Positions 5,213 through 11,976 of a DNA stretch of 11,976 nt are shown here, one piece after another. This stretch comes from JAWXCB01 sp034440455 (GTDB taxonomy: Bacteria; Bacteroidota; Bacteroidia; Chitinophagales; CAIOSU01). Each line of letters starts with the position of its first letter. Position 1 is the stretch's first letter. The translations under genes and the position numbers were made by a program. Below the pieces are notes generated by a model. It was not told the DNA's origin, did no database searches, and worked only from the letters and a program-made list of their open reading frames with translations. The stretch is taken from assembly GCA_034440455.1 (NCBI GenBank), contig JAWXCB010000063.1, positions 1 through 11,976 of the forward strand. Reading direction: 5' to 3'.

Positions 5213-6049
5213 TTAGTTTCCGAGCGCCACTCGCTTGAAGGCTACCACCTTCAATTCTTTGTCCACCTCTTTCAAAACCTGTTCAACAGTTTTGCTATTG
5301 TCTTTCACGTATTGCTGATTCACCAACGTATTCTCTTTGAAGAATTTTTGGAGCTTGCCCTGCGCAATTTTTTCAATCATATTCTCCGCCTTACCTTCCG
5401 CGCGCGCTTGTTCCATACCGATTTCCAATTCGCGCTTGAGCGTAGCAGCATCAACACTGTCTTTATCAACACCTGCCGGATTCATTGCAGCAACCTGCAT
5501 TGCGAGGTCTTTACCAATCGCTTCAATTGCGGGGTTTATTGTTTTATTCAATTGTACCAACACAGCAACTCTGCTGCCGTGATTGTATGCTACCACCGCT
5601 TCACCTGTGAGTTTCTCGTATTTTGAGAGTTGAATATTTTCGTTGATTTTTCCTACAAGGTCATTCAACTTGTCTTTGATGGTAATTCCATCAACAGAGA
5701 GTTGCAACAATTCATCAAGCGAGTTCGGCTTGCTTTGCAAAGCAGTCTCTGCAATTTGCTGTGCGAATGTCACGAACTCCTGATTTTTCGCAACGAAATC
5801 TGTTTCGCTGCTAAGGTGAATGGCAACGCCAATTTTTCCGTCAGCAGAAGTTTTTGCAAGCGCAACTCCTTCATTAGCCGCTTTTCCTGCGCGCAGTTCA
5901 GAAACTTTCGCGCCTTTCTTTCTCAGGTAATCAATCGCTGCTTCCATATCGCCATTAGCTTCGGTCAATGCTTTTTTGCAATCCATTAAACCTGCACCTG
6001 TCTTTAACCTGAGTTCGTTTACTGCTTGTGCTGTGATTGTCGCTGTCAT
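5213..6049 (-). CDS. tsf: Translation elongation factor Ts
   Basis: Guanine nucleotide exchange factor that recycles EF-Tu-GDP to EF-Tu-GTP. The protein is 278 residues, the usual size. The N-terminal UBA-like module (residues 5-46) contains LRLKTGAGLMDCKKAL and AAIDYLRKKG. The EF-Tu-contacting TDFVAKN motif is at residues 83-89. The rest fits the core and C-terminal subdomains, including VLVQLN, DLAMQVAAMNP and the late QQYVKD segment. The start is the ATG at 6049, giving MTATITAQAVNELR. It follows rpsB after 43 nt, the near-universal rpsB-tsf pair. A strong hairpin terminator lies immediately downstream. Confidence 0.98.
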   Translation of the reverse strand: MTATITAQAVNELRLKTGAGLMDCKKALTEANGDMEAAIDYLRKKGAKVSELRAGKAANEGVALAKTSADGKIGVAIHLSSETDFVAKNQEFVTFAQQIAETALQSKPNSLDELLQLSVDGITIKDKLNDLVGKINENIQLSKYEKLTGEAVVAYNHGSRVAVLVQLNKTINPAIEAIGKDLAMQVAAMNPAGVDKDSVDAATLKRELEIGMEQARAEGKAENMIEKIAQGKLQKFFKENTLVNQQYVKDNSKTVEQVLKEVDKELKVVAFKRVALGN

Positions 6050-6092
6050 GATTTTAAAAACTTACTTGCTTGAAATAATTGAATTCCGCGCA

Positions 6093-7013
6093 TCAACGTC
6101 TTGGACGTCTCGCACCAGCGCCCACCGGCTTACGATCCACTTCTTTTTTGCGTACACCTAACTTATCCTGCTTCACTTCTTTTTGCTTTACACCATCAGT
6201 GCTATCATATCCACCGTCAGCAGCATCGCCAGATTTATCATCTGCATCATCGCCATCTTCCCCACCGTCTTCATCTGCATTTTCTCCGGCTGCTTTTGCC
6301 GAGTCAAAATCATCTTTGTCTTTCTTTCTATCCTGCAAGCCTTCGAGAATTGCATCAGTAAGATAATTGGTGATAATTGCAATTGATTTTGAAGCGTCAT
6401 CATTTGCAGGAACTGCAAAATCCACTTCGTTGGGGTCGGAGTTGGTATCCACCATTCCGAAGGAAGTGATGTTCAACTTGTTCGCCTCTGCCAATGAAAT
6501 ATGCTCATGGTGAATATCTACGAGATAGATTGCTGAAGGAAGCCTGTTCAACTGCGCTACGCCACCCAATACTTTTTCGAGCTTCTCTTTTTCGCGCGTC
6601 AATACGAGTCTTTCTTTCTTTGTGATACCTTCTGCTGAAGAAGGGTCAGAGAGCAGTTTCTCGATGCTTTGCATCTTCTTCACTGACTTGCGCACAGTGG
6701 CGAAATTGGTCAACATGCCGCCCAACCAGCGTTCCGTAACATAAGGCATGTTTACTTTCTTCGCGCATTCTTCCACTACTACCTTCGCCTGTTTCTTTGT
6801 AGCAACAAACAGGATTTTCTTTCCTGAGCGCGCAATAGATTTCAATGCATTAGCTGCTTCATCTAATTTGTCTTTTGTCTTGTACAAATCAATGATGTGG
6901 ATGCCTTTTTTCTCCATGAAAATGTAAGGCAGCATCTTTGGATTCCATTTTTTGCGGAGATGTCCGAAGTGTACGCCTGCATCCAGCAGTTCTTTGTGTG
7001 TGACTTGAGCCAT
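6093..7013 (-). CDS. rpsB: 30S ribosomal protein S2 with a charged C-terminal extension
   Basis: Small-subunit protein needed for late 30S assembly and bS1 binding. The core (residues 1 to about 230) is typical: MAQVTHKELLDAGVHFGH at the N-terminus, KWNPKMLPYIF, the coiled-coil insertion around residues 105-150, TERWLGGMLTNF, and DTNSDPNEVDFAVPANDDA. Residues 231-306 form an extension beyond the roughly 230-240 residues of the core family. It is low-complexity and strongly acidic from about 232 to 270 (repeated DDxD, GEDGDDAD), then mixed basic (VKQKEVKQDK, VRKKEVDRK) and ends RRPRR. Such tails are known in some Bacteroidota S2 proteins but vary in sequence. The start is the ATG at 7013, 21 nt after rpsI. 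Confidence 0.97.
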   Translation of the reverse strand: MAQVTHKELLDAGVHFGHLRKKWNPKMLPYIFMEKKGIHIIDLYKTKDKLDEAANALKSIARSGKKILFVATKKQAKVVVEECAKKVNMPYVTERWLGGMLTNFATVRKSVKKMQSIEKLLSDPSSAEGITKKERLVLTREKEKLEKVLGGVAQLNRLPSAIYLVDIHHEHISLAEANKLNITSFGMVDTNSDPNEVDFAVPANDDASKSIAIITNYLTDAILEGLQDRKKDKDDFDSAKAAGENADEDGGEDGDDADDKSGDAADGGYDSTDGVKQKEVKQDKLGVRKKEVDRKPVGAGARRPRR

Positions 7014-7034
7014 ATTGAATATTGAATGATTCTT

Positions 7035-7424
7035 TTAACGTTTGCTGAATTGTGATCTCTTTCTTGCCTTGCGCAAGCCGGGTTTCTTTCTTTCCACTTC
7101 ACGCGCATCGCGCCTGAGCATCTTTGCCGCTTTCAATTTAGGTCTGTGTTCCGGATTATCCTTTATGAGGCAACGGGCGATACCAAGTTTCACCGCATCT
7201 GCCTGACCCTTCACGCCACCGCCATCCACATTCACTGTGAAGTCAAATTCTTTTGCTTCCGCCACTAATACGAAGGGTTGCTCAATTCTCTCTCTCAGAT
7301 GGATTACCTGAAAATAGTCTTTGTAGTCTTTTCCGTTTACGGTGATGTTGCCCTTTCCTTTGCTGATGGTGACACGCGCTACGGCTGCCTTCCTTCTGCC
7401 TACGGCATTGGTTTCTTTACTCAT
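7035..7424 (-). CDS. rpsI: 30S ribosomal protein S9
   Basis: Small-subunit head protein whose C-terminal tail reaches the P-site tRNA. The protein is 129 residues. Family hallmarks are GRRKAAVARV near the start, GGGVKGQADAVKLGIARCL in the middle, RRDAREVERKKPG, and the invariant C-terminal SQFSKR, whose last Arg contacts tRNA. The start is the ATG at 7424, giving MSKETNAVGRRK. It sits 3 nt after the rplM stop codon, so the two are translated from one transcript, as in almost all bacteria. Confidence 0.98.
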   Translation of the reverse strand: MSKETNAVGRRKAAVARVTISKGKGNITVNGKDYKDYFQVIHLRERIEQPFVLVAEAKEFDFTVNVDGGGVKGQADAVKLGIARCLIKDNPEHRPKLKAAKMLRRDAREVERKKPGLRKARKRSQFSKR

Positions 7425-7427
7425 GGA

Positions 7428-7880
7428 TTATTTTTGAAGATTGAGAGGTTTGGGTTCCTGTGCTTTGTGCGGATGCTCGTTGCCTGCATACACAAACATT
7501 TTTTTAAACATCAGCCTGCCAAGCGTGGTCTTAGGAAGCATGTGTTTGATAGTTTCTTCAATGATGAATTCTGACTTGCCGTTTGCAACGAGTTCTTTTG
7601 GGGAAGTAAATCGCTGACCGCCCGGATATCCGGTGTGTCTTGTATAGACTTTGTCGGTGAATTTTTTTCCCGTGAAACGCACTTTTGCGGAATTCAGCAC
7701 GATGACATAATCACCACAGTCCACGTGAGGCGTATAGTACGGCTTGTTCTTGCCGCGCAACACGGTGGCGATTTGGGTTGCCAATCTGCCGAGGGTTTTG
7801 TTCTCAGCATCCACAATATACCAGTCACGCTTTACGGTCTGGTTGTTGGCTGAAATTGTTTTGTAGCTTAGGGTATCCAC
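7428..7880 (-). CDS. rplM: 50S ribosomal protein L13
   Basis: Early-assembling large-subunit protein. The protein is 150 residues. Recognisable segments are WYIVDAENKTLGRLATQIA, LRGKNKPYYTPHVDCGDYV, RHTGYPGGQR, and HMLPKTTLGRLMFKKMFVYAG. The initiation codon is GTG at 7880: no ATG precedes the conserved Bacteroidota-like N-terminus (MDTLSYKT), and the promoter lies only about 40 bp upstream. It is the first gene of the rplM-rpsI-rpsB-tsf run. The GTG start may reduce initiation, but ribosomal operons are also controlled at other levels; nothing else is odd. Confidence 0.97.
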   Translation of the reverse strand: MDTLSYKTISANNQTVKRDWYIVDAENKTLGRLATQIATVLRGKNKPYYTPHVDCGDYVIVLNSAKVRFTGKKFTDKVYTRHTGYPGGQRFTSPKELVANGKSEFIIEETIKHMLPKTTLGRLMFKKMFVYAGNEHPHKAQEPKPLNLQK

Positions 7881-7919
7881 TGGTTGAGCTTAATTCGTTC
7901 AGTTTTTTAAAAAGGTGTG

Positions 7920-7951
7920 CAAAGGTATCAGTTCAGGTTTGTTCAAACAAG
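7920..7951 (-). promoter_or_regulatory. Candidate Bacteroidota-type promoter of rplM operon
   Basis: On the minus strand TACCTTTG (7920-7927) is a full match to the TAnnTTTG -7 box. CTTG (7948-7951) is 20 nt upstream, the same arrangement as at acpP. TTTG (7944-7947) is also present but at only 16 nt. The predicted start is near 7913, giving a leader of about 33 nt before the GTG of rplM. Confidence 0.6.
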
Positions 7952-8050
7952 CAATTCCATGATTTTTTAGCACCTACCTTTATAACTCATTGAAAATCAG
8001 GCGAAATTTCGCTCAAAAATATTTACAGAACTGATTTAACGGGATATTTT

Positions 8051-8110
8051 CACGCAAAGCCGCAAAAGTAGATTTGAATTTGATTTCTCTGCGACTTTGC
8101 GTCTCTGCAT
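8051..8110. repeat. Imperfect GCAAAG/CTTTGC inverted repeat in the divergent intergenic region
   Basis: CACGCAAAGCCGCAAAA on the left is matched, inverted and imperfectly, by CTGCGACTTTGCGTCTCTGC on the right. It is centred in the 405-bp gap (7881-8285) between rplM and the PorP/SprF gene. The rest of the gap is AT-rich, with promoters at each end. I see no RNA gene or convincing ORF in it. Confidence 0.5.
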
Positions 8111-8220
8111 GAACAATAGCTGCGCATAAATAGCGACTTCATTACGTTGAATAATCTGTGGTGAAAAGTTTTGCGTGGAAAATATGAATAGGTTGAAATA
8201 AAAACACCTATTTTGGCACC

Positions 8221-8251
8221 TTTATCTACTTGAGAAAACCTTTTAACTTTA
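8221..8251 (+). promoter_or_regulatory. Candidate promoter of the PorP/SprF gene
   Basis: TTTA (8221-8224) and TAACTTTA (8244-8251) are separated by 19 nt. Each differs at one position from the Bacteroidota -33 TTTG and -7 TAnnTTTG boxes. A start near 8257 would leave a leader of about 29 nt. The 14-mer TCTACTTGAGAAAA inside it recurs at the start of the next gene. Confidence 0.4.
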
Positions 8252-8285
8252 GCCCCTGAGAGCATTAGCTCAAAACCCAAGATTT

Positions 8286-9314
8286 ATGAACCTTAGACAA
8301 CTATTCACCGGGCTTCTTTTGATTTCGGCATCGGTTGTTTGCGCGCAGGATATTCACTTCTCTCAATACTATGCGGCTCCGCTTCCCTTGAATCCTGCAT
8401 TGACAGGCGGTTTCAACGGCAAGTTTCGCGTGGCGGCAAATTATCGCAATCAATGGTTCAGTTTTCTGAAATCTTCTTCGTTCACGACTTATGCAGGTTC
8501 CTTTGACATTCGCCTGCTGCAAAAAAAATTAAAGTACGACCGCTTTGGAGTGGGCGTTCATGTTTTTAATGACCGTGCCGGTGATGGAGCGCTTACAAAT
8601 ATGACGGTAATGGCAAGCGCGGCTTATCATAAAGTATTAGATGAAAACAGCCGCTATAGCATTGCATTGGGCGCAAATGTCGGCATCACACAACGCAGAA
8701 TTGATTTCACCAAACTCGCCTTTGAAGAACAGTTCGATCAAAATTTCGGATTTGATTTAAGCGCTCCCAACGGGGAGAATATTGACCGCACTTCTTTTAT
8801 TTTTCCCGACTTCACCGTAGGCATTCTTTTCAGGGGAAGATTTTTGGATAATGTAACCGGATATATTGGCGCCTCAATGTTTCACCTGCACAAGCCAAAA
8901 GAATATTTTCTTGTGCAGTCAGGAGAAGAAAATCGTTTAAGCCCGCGTTATACTGCACATGGCGGAATAGACATCGGCTTGGGTGAAAAAGTGATTCTCA
9001 CTCCCGGATTCATGTACCTGATTCAAAACACCGCATCTGAAGTTACAGTCGGTTCGGCAATCGGATTTAAAGTGAACAAGGAAAATACTTTTTACGTGGG
9101 AGCATGGTTTCGCGCATTTGACAAAGATGCCGCCATTGCAATGGTGGCTTATGAATATGATGGATTCCGCTTTGGAATCAGTTACGACATCAACCTTTCT
9201 GATTTGCAATTAGCAAGCAACAGCCAGGGCGCTATCGAACTTTCTGTGATTTACATTTACGGAAAACAAGATGAGCGCAAAATGTCCCCGGTGGATTTCT
9301 GTCCGAAGTTTTAA
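8286..9314 (+). CDS. PorP/SprF-family type IX secretion membrane protein
   Basis: The protein is 342 residues with a signal peptide (MNLRQLFTGLLLISASVVCA), likely cut before Gln21. Next comes the family signature QDIHFSQYYAAPLPLNPALTG (residues 21 onward), then alternating aromatic/polar strands typical of an outer-membrane beta-barrel (YRNQWFSF, FGVGVHVFNDRAGDG, FDFRFGISYDIN-like strands). It ends in a C-terminal VDFCPKF, a common family ending. PorP and SprF act with the type IX secretion machinery in Bacteroidota. SprF paralogs are usually encoded next to the large adhesin they help secrete or anchor, which fits the next gene, 125 bp downstream on the same strand. This is probably a paralog dedicated to that protein rather than core PorP; that is inference from context. 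Confidence 0.93.
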   Translation: MNLRQLFTGLLLISASVVCAQDIHFSQYYAAPLPLNPALTGGFNGKFRVAANYRNQWFSFLKSSSFTTYAGSFDIRLLQKKLKYDRFGVGVHVFNDRAGDGALTNMTVMASAAYHKVLDENSRYSIALGANVGITQRRIDFTKLAFEEQFDQNFGFDLSAPNGENIDRTSFIFPDFTVGILFRGRFLDNVTGYIGASMFHLHKPKEYFLVQSGEENRLSPRYTAHGGIDIGLGEKVILTPGFMYLIQNTASEVTVGSAIGFKVNKENTFYVGAWFRAFDKDAAIAMVAYEYDGFRFGISYDINLSDLQLASNSQGAIELSVIYIYGKQDERKMSPVDFCPKF

Positions 9315-9439
9315 ATAAAGCAAATTGCAGCAATCGCAAGCCTGCAACCTCTCTTATTTCTCCTGCATCTGCTAAGTAACACTCTTAGTTTTCAGTAACT
9401 TGGCAACCCCTGCTTTTCAGGCTGACTAAAAATTTCTAC

Positions 9440-11976
9440 TTGAGAAAAAATTTTCAAAACGCTGCGCTTTTTTTTTTCCTGCTGTTGGTGTTTGAAAAAA
9501 CTTATGCTACGCACTCTGTCGGCATTGACCTTGCCTATGAGTGTTTGGGCGGAAACAACTACCGCTTCACGCTGAATTTCTATCGCGATTGCAATGGCAT
9601 TGATGCTCCTGACCCGGGCGCTTCTGTTCAGATTTTTTCTTCATCATGCGGTGTGAATGCCACGATTGATTTGCAGTTGCAAAGTGTTACCGAAGTTTCT
9701 CCGCTTTGTCCTTCGCAGTTTCCCAACAGCGCCTGTTCGGGCGGTTCGTTGCCGGGTATCGAGCAGTATGTTTATGCCAGCAATTTTGCCCTGCCGCTGC
9801 AATGCACCGATTGGGTAATCAGCTATACGCTCTGCTGCCGCAACTATGCCATCACAAATTTGTTCGACCCCGGATCGCAAAATATTTATGCAGAGGTTAC
9901 GCTGAATAATACAAACAACCTCTGCAACAACTCGCCAATTTTCACCACGCTGCCTGTTCCGTATTTCTGCGCAAATCAAACTTTTAACTATAATCATGGC
10001 GCAGTGGATATTGATGGCGACTCGCTTGTCTATTCATTGATTGCCCCACGCACTGACCGCTCCACGGTGATTCCTTACGTGGGAGGATTTTCTCCAACGA
10101 ATCCGCTTTCAACGAATGGCGCTTTTGGATTTAACACGCAAACCGGGCAGATGACTTTCAATGCAAGAGCGAATCAGCAGGCTGTCGTCACCGTGCGCGT
10201 AGATGAATACAGAAACGGAGTGTTGATTGGCTCAACGATTCGCGACTTACAATTAGTGGTGTTGAATTGCAGCAATAATCTACCTACTGCTTCGGGCATC
10301 AACGGGACACCGACTTTCACCGCAAGCATCTGTGTAGGATTTCCGCTTTGTCTTGATATGATCACCACCGACCCTGATGCTGGACAAACCACCACACTCA
10401 CTTACAACGGTGGAATTCAAGGCGCAACTTTTACAACGTCAGGCGCTCCGTTTCAAAACGGACAACTCTGCTGGACTCCGACTGTTAGCGATATTGGTTC
10501 ACATAATTTTTCAATCACTGTAGTGGATAATGCCTGTCCTGTGCTTGGACGGAATGCTTACACCTATACAGTTGTCGTGCAGGGAAATCCGAATCCTCCA
10601 ATTAATATTGGTCCTGATTTGGACATCTGCGAAGATGAATGTGAACAGTTGGATGAATTGAACCGCCCTGCGGGTGTTGTGTATTCGTGGTCGCCCACCG
10701 TAGGACTTTCGGATGTGACAATTCCGAATCCAAATGCATGTCCGCAAATCACAACCACTTATACGCTCACTGCGCTTTATCCTGATGGTTGCGCTGCTTC
10801 GGATGATGTTCAAGTAATAGTTCGTCCTTCCGACCCCGTAACTGTTTTTCCAAAAAACTCTGTCATCTGCGCAGGTTCCTCTTTACAACTCAATGCAACA
10901 TCTGCTCCCGGCTCTACTTTGCTCTGGAGCACGGGTGAATCCATTGCTTCCATTGTTGTTACCCCGACTTCCAATACAACTTACACGATTGAGTCAGTCA
11001 ATCAGTATGGCTGCGAATCTTACGATACTGCTTATGTTGAATACAGCCCTCCTCCACCTGCGCAAGTTTGTAATGTTATTTATGTAACGCCAACAGGAAC
11101 AGGCAGTGGACTTTCTTCCGCAACTCCTACTGATTTGTTCACGGGCATTTCACTCGCTCAGTGCAATAACCTCACGATAAAAATGTCAACCGGCACCTAC
11201 ACTATTGACAATCCAATTTCACTTACAAGTTTACTTACTATTGAAGGCGGCTTTGATGCAGGAAGCGGTTGGATTAAAACAAGTCAGGCAGGAGCAACAA
11301 CAATTTTTCGCAGCGCATTAAACCCCGAAGGGCCTCTCAACGCACAGCGAATTGTTGCCATGTATGTAAACAGCGCGGTGTATTTCCGCTTGCAGGATTT
11401 AACAATTCGCACTGATGATGCGCCCGCTTCTACACAGGAAGGAATTTCAACTTACGGATTGCATCTTACGAATTGCTCTAACTATGACATTGTTCGTTGT
11501 CAAATTATTGCAGGAAATGCTGGCGCAGGTGCAACAGGTATTGCGGGCGTTCCAGGAACAAACGGAGGAAATGGCGCGAATGGAGAGTTAGGCGATGGTG
11601 ATGCAGGATGTTGCACGCTTGGTGGTGTTGGCGGAACATCACCGATTGGAAGTGACGGTGGCATAGGCGGAAATGGCGGTAGACGAGGCGCTAATTCCGG
11701 CTCTGCAGGAAGTAATGCGACAGGCGGTGGAAATGGTGGCGCAGGCGGCACAGGAAATGGGAATTGCAATTTTGGATGCGATGCAGTAGCTGTAAATAAT
11801 GGCGGTAATGGAATTAGCGGAACAAATGGAACAAGTGGAACGAGCGGTACAAACGGAATTGCGGGAAGCATTAGTGGTGGATTTTTCGCCCCAGGTTCGC
11901 AAGGCGTAAATGGAACAGATGGAGGAAACGGAACAGGAGGCGGTGGCGGTGGTGGTGGTGGTGGTCAGGGGAATTG
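9440..11976 (+). CDS. Large secreted multidomain surface protein (PKD/Ig-like, beta-helix, glycine-rich), 3' end beyond window
   Basis: Open from a stop at 9386 to the window end, with at least 845 codons and no stop. No in-frame ATG precedes the conserved region. A TTG at 9440 gives MRKNFQNAALFFFLLLVFEKTYA, a clean signal peptide cut after residue 23. Residues 24 to about 280 resemble the N-terminal region of large Bacteroidota T9SS adhesins (LAYECLGGNNYRFTLNFYRDC, PGIEQYVYASNF, YTLCCRNYAITN, DIDGDSLVYSL). A further Ig/cadherin-like stretch follows to about 385. PKD/Ig-like modules lie at about 391-445 (GPDLDICEDE, YSWSPTVGLSD) and 475-534 (VICAGSSLQL, LLWSTGES). Residues 544-690 look like a right-handed beta-helix (VIYVTPTGTG, LTIEGGFDAG). 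From 691 on the chain is glycine-rich. A C-terminal T9SS sorting domain is expected but off-window. The PorP/SprF protein upstream is the likely partner. Confidence 0.85.
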   Translation, partial: MRKNFQNAALFFFLLLVFEKTYATHSVGIDLAYECLGGNNYRFTLNFYRDCNGIDAPDPGASVQIFSSSCGVNATIDLQLQSVTEVSPLCPSQFPNSACSGGSLPGIEQYVYASNFALPLQCTDWVISYTLCCRNYAITNLFDPGSQNIYAEVTLNNTNNLCNNSPIFTTLPVPYFCANQTFNYNHGAVDIDGDSLVYSLIAPRTDRSTVIPYVGGFSPTNPLSTNGAFGFNTQTGQMTFNARANQQAVVTVRVDEYRNGVLIGSTIRDLQLVVLNCSNNLPTASGINGTPTFTASICVGFPLCLDMITTDPDAGQTTTLTYNGGIQGATFTTSGAPFQNGQLCWTPTVSDIGSHNFSITVVDNACPVLGRNAYTYTVVVQGNPNPPINIGPDLDICEDECEQLDELNRPAGVVYSWSPTVGLSDVTIPNPNACPQITTTYTLTALYPDGCAASDDVQVIVRPSDPVTVFPKNSVICAGSSLQLNATSAPGSTLLWSTGESIASIVVTPTSNTTYTIESVNQYGCESYDTAYVEYSPPPPAQVCNVIYVTPTGTGSGLSSATPTDLFTGISLAQCNNLTIKMSTGTYTIDNPISLTSLLTIEGGFDAGSGWIKTSQAGATTIFRSALNPEGPLNAQRIVAMYVNSAVYFRLQDLTIRTDDAPASTQEGISTYGLHLTNCSNYDIVRCQIIAGNAGAGATGIAGVPGTNGGNGANGELGDGDAGCCTLGGVGGTSPIGSDGGIGGNGGRRGANSGSAGSNATGGGNGGAGGTGNGNCNFGCDAVAVNNGGNGISGTNGTSGTSGTNGIAGSISGGFFAPGSQGVNGTDGGNGTGGGGGGGGGGQGN
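11510..11976 (+). repeat. Glycine-rich low-complexity coding region ending in a GGT microsatellite
   Basis: Residues 691 to 845 of the surface protein are dominated by Gly with Asn, Ala, Thr and Ser in short units such as GTNG, GGNG and GTSG. A CC pair (GCCTLGG) and one NCNFGC motif interrupt it. The codons are mostly GGN/AAT/ACA. At 11942-11965 eight glycine codons in a row, seven of them GGT, form a trinucleotide tract. Slippage here would change length without changing frame. Confidence 0.8.

Noticed and set aside
8050..8280. Minus-strand ORF of 76 codons upstream of the PorP/SprF gene
   Set aside because: It covers the imperfect inverted repeat and promoter DNA, has a Cys/Arg/Phe-rich random composition and no family resemblance.
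7881..8285. tRNA, small RNA or riboswitch in the 405-bp divergent gap
   Set aside because: No cloverleaf, CCA end or recognisable riboswitch core could be seen by eye; only promoters and an imperfect inverted repeat are supported.
9504..9560. ATG at 9504 as start of the large surface protein
   Set aside because: It is in a different frame from the long open frame and soon hits a stop; the TTG at 9440 is in frame and gives a signal peptide.
11500..11902. Minus-strand proline-rich and serine/alanine-rich ORFs
   Set aside because: They are mirror images of the glycine-rich coding region: GGN codons read as proline (CCN/NCC) on the other strand.

Overview
The window looks like a chromosomal segment of a member of the Bacteroidota. 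Three things support this. There is a PorP/SprF-family type IX secretion protein. Next to it is a large secreted protein with the PKD/Ig-like modules typical of this phylum. Several genes also have promoters close to the Bacteroidota pattern (TTTG about 20 nt upstream of TAnnTTTG). I cannot place it lower than phylum with confidence; the many dispersed palindromes resemble those of environmental Bacteroidota genomes.

Layout. Positions 1-233 hold repeat debris and an AT-rich hairpin. Positions 234-1733 (minus) are acpP-fabF, a two-gene fatty-acid synthesis operon with a recognisable promoter. Positions 1770-1994 hold a run of four hairpins. Positions 1995-3113 (plus) encode a radical SAM/SPASM protein whose reading frame contains an in-frame 81-bp palindromic repeat. 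Positions 3118-7960 (minus) are the conserved translation cluster, in transcription order rplM, rpsI, rpsB, tsf, pyrH, frr. The first four genes are tightly packed. The second half is heavily interrupted: a strong hairpin terminator follows tsf; a dead DUF559-family endonuclease gene, a small MITE-like element and two inverted palindromes sit between tsf and pyrH; and an inverted pair of another palindrome flanks frr. Positions 7881-8285 are a divergent promoter region. Positions 8286-9314 (plus) encode a PorP/SprF-family outer-membrane protein. From 9440 to the window end (plus) runs a very large secreted protein that starts at a TTG codon and continues past the edge.

How the parts relate. 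The minus-strand half is housekeeping: ribosomal proteins L13, S9 and S2, elongation factor Ts, UMP kinase, ribosome recycling factor, and the acyl carrier protein with its condensing enzyme. The plus-strand right end is a surface module. The PorP/SprF protein probably helps export or anchor the adjacent multidomain protein, which has a signal peptide, PKD/Ig-like domains, a beta-helix-like segment and a long glycine-rich stretch.

The most unusual content is the repeat landscape. At least four palindrome families, one MITE-like element and one degenerate nuclease gene have settled in gaps of a normally compact operon. One palindrome is translated inside the radical SAM gene.
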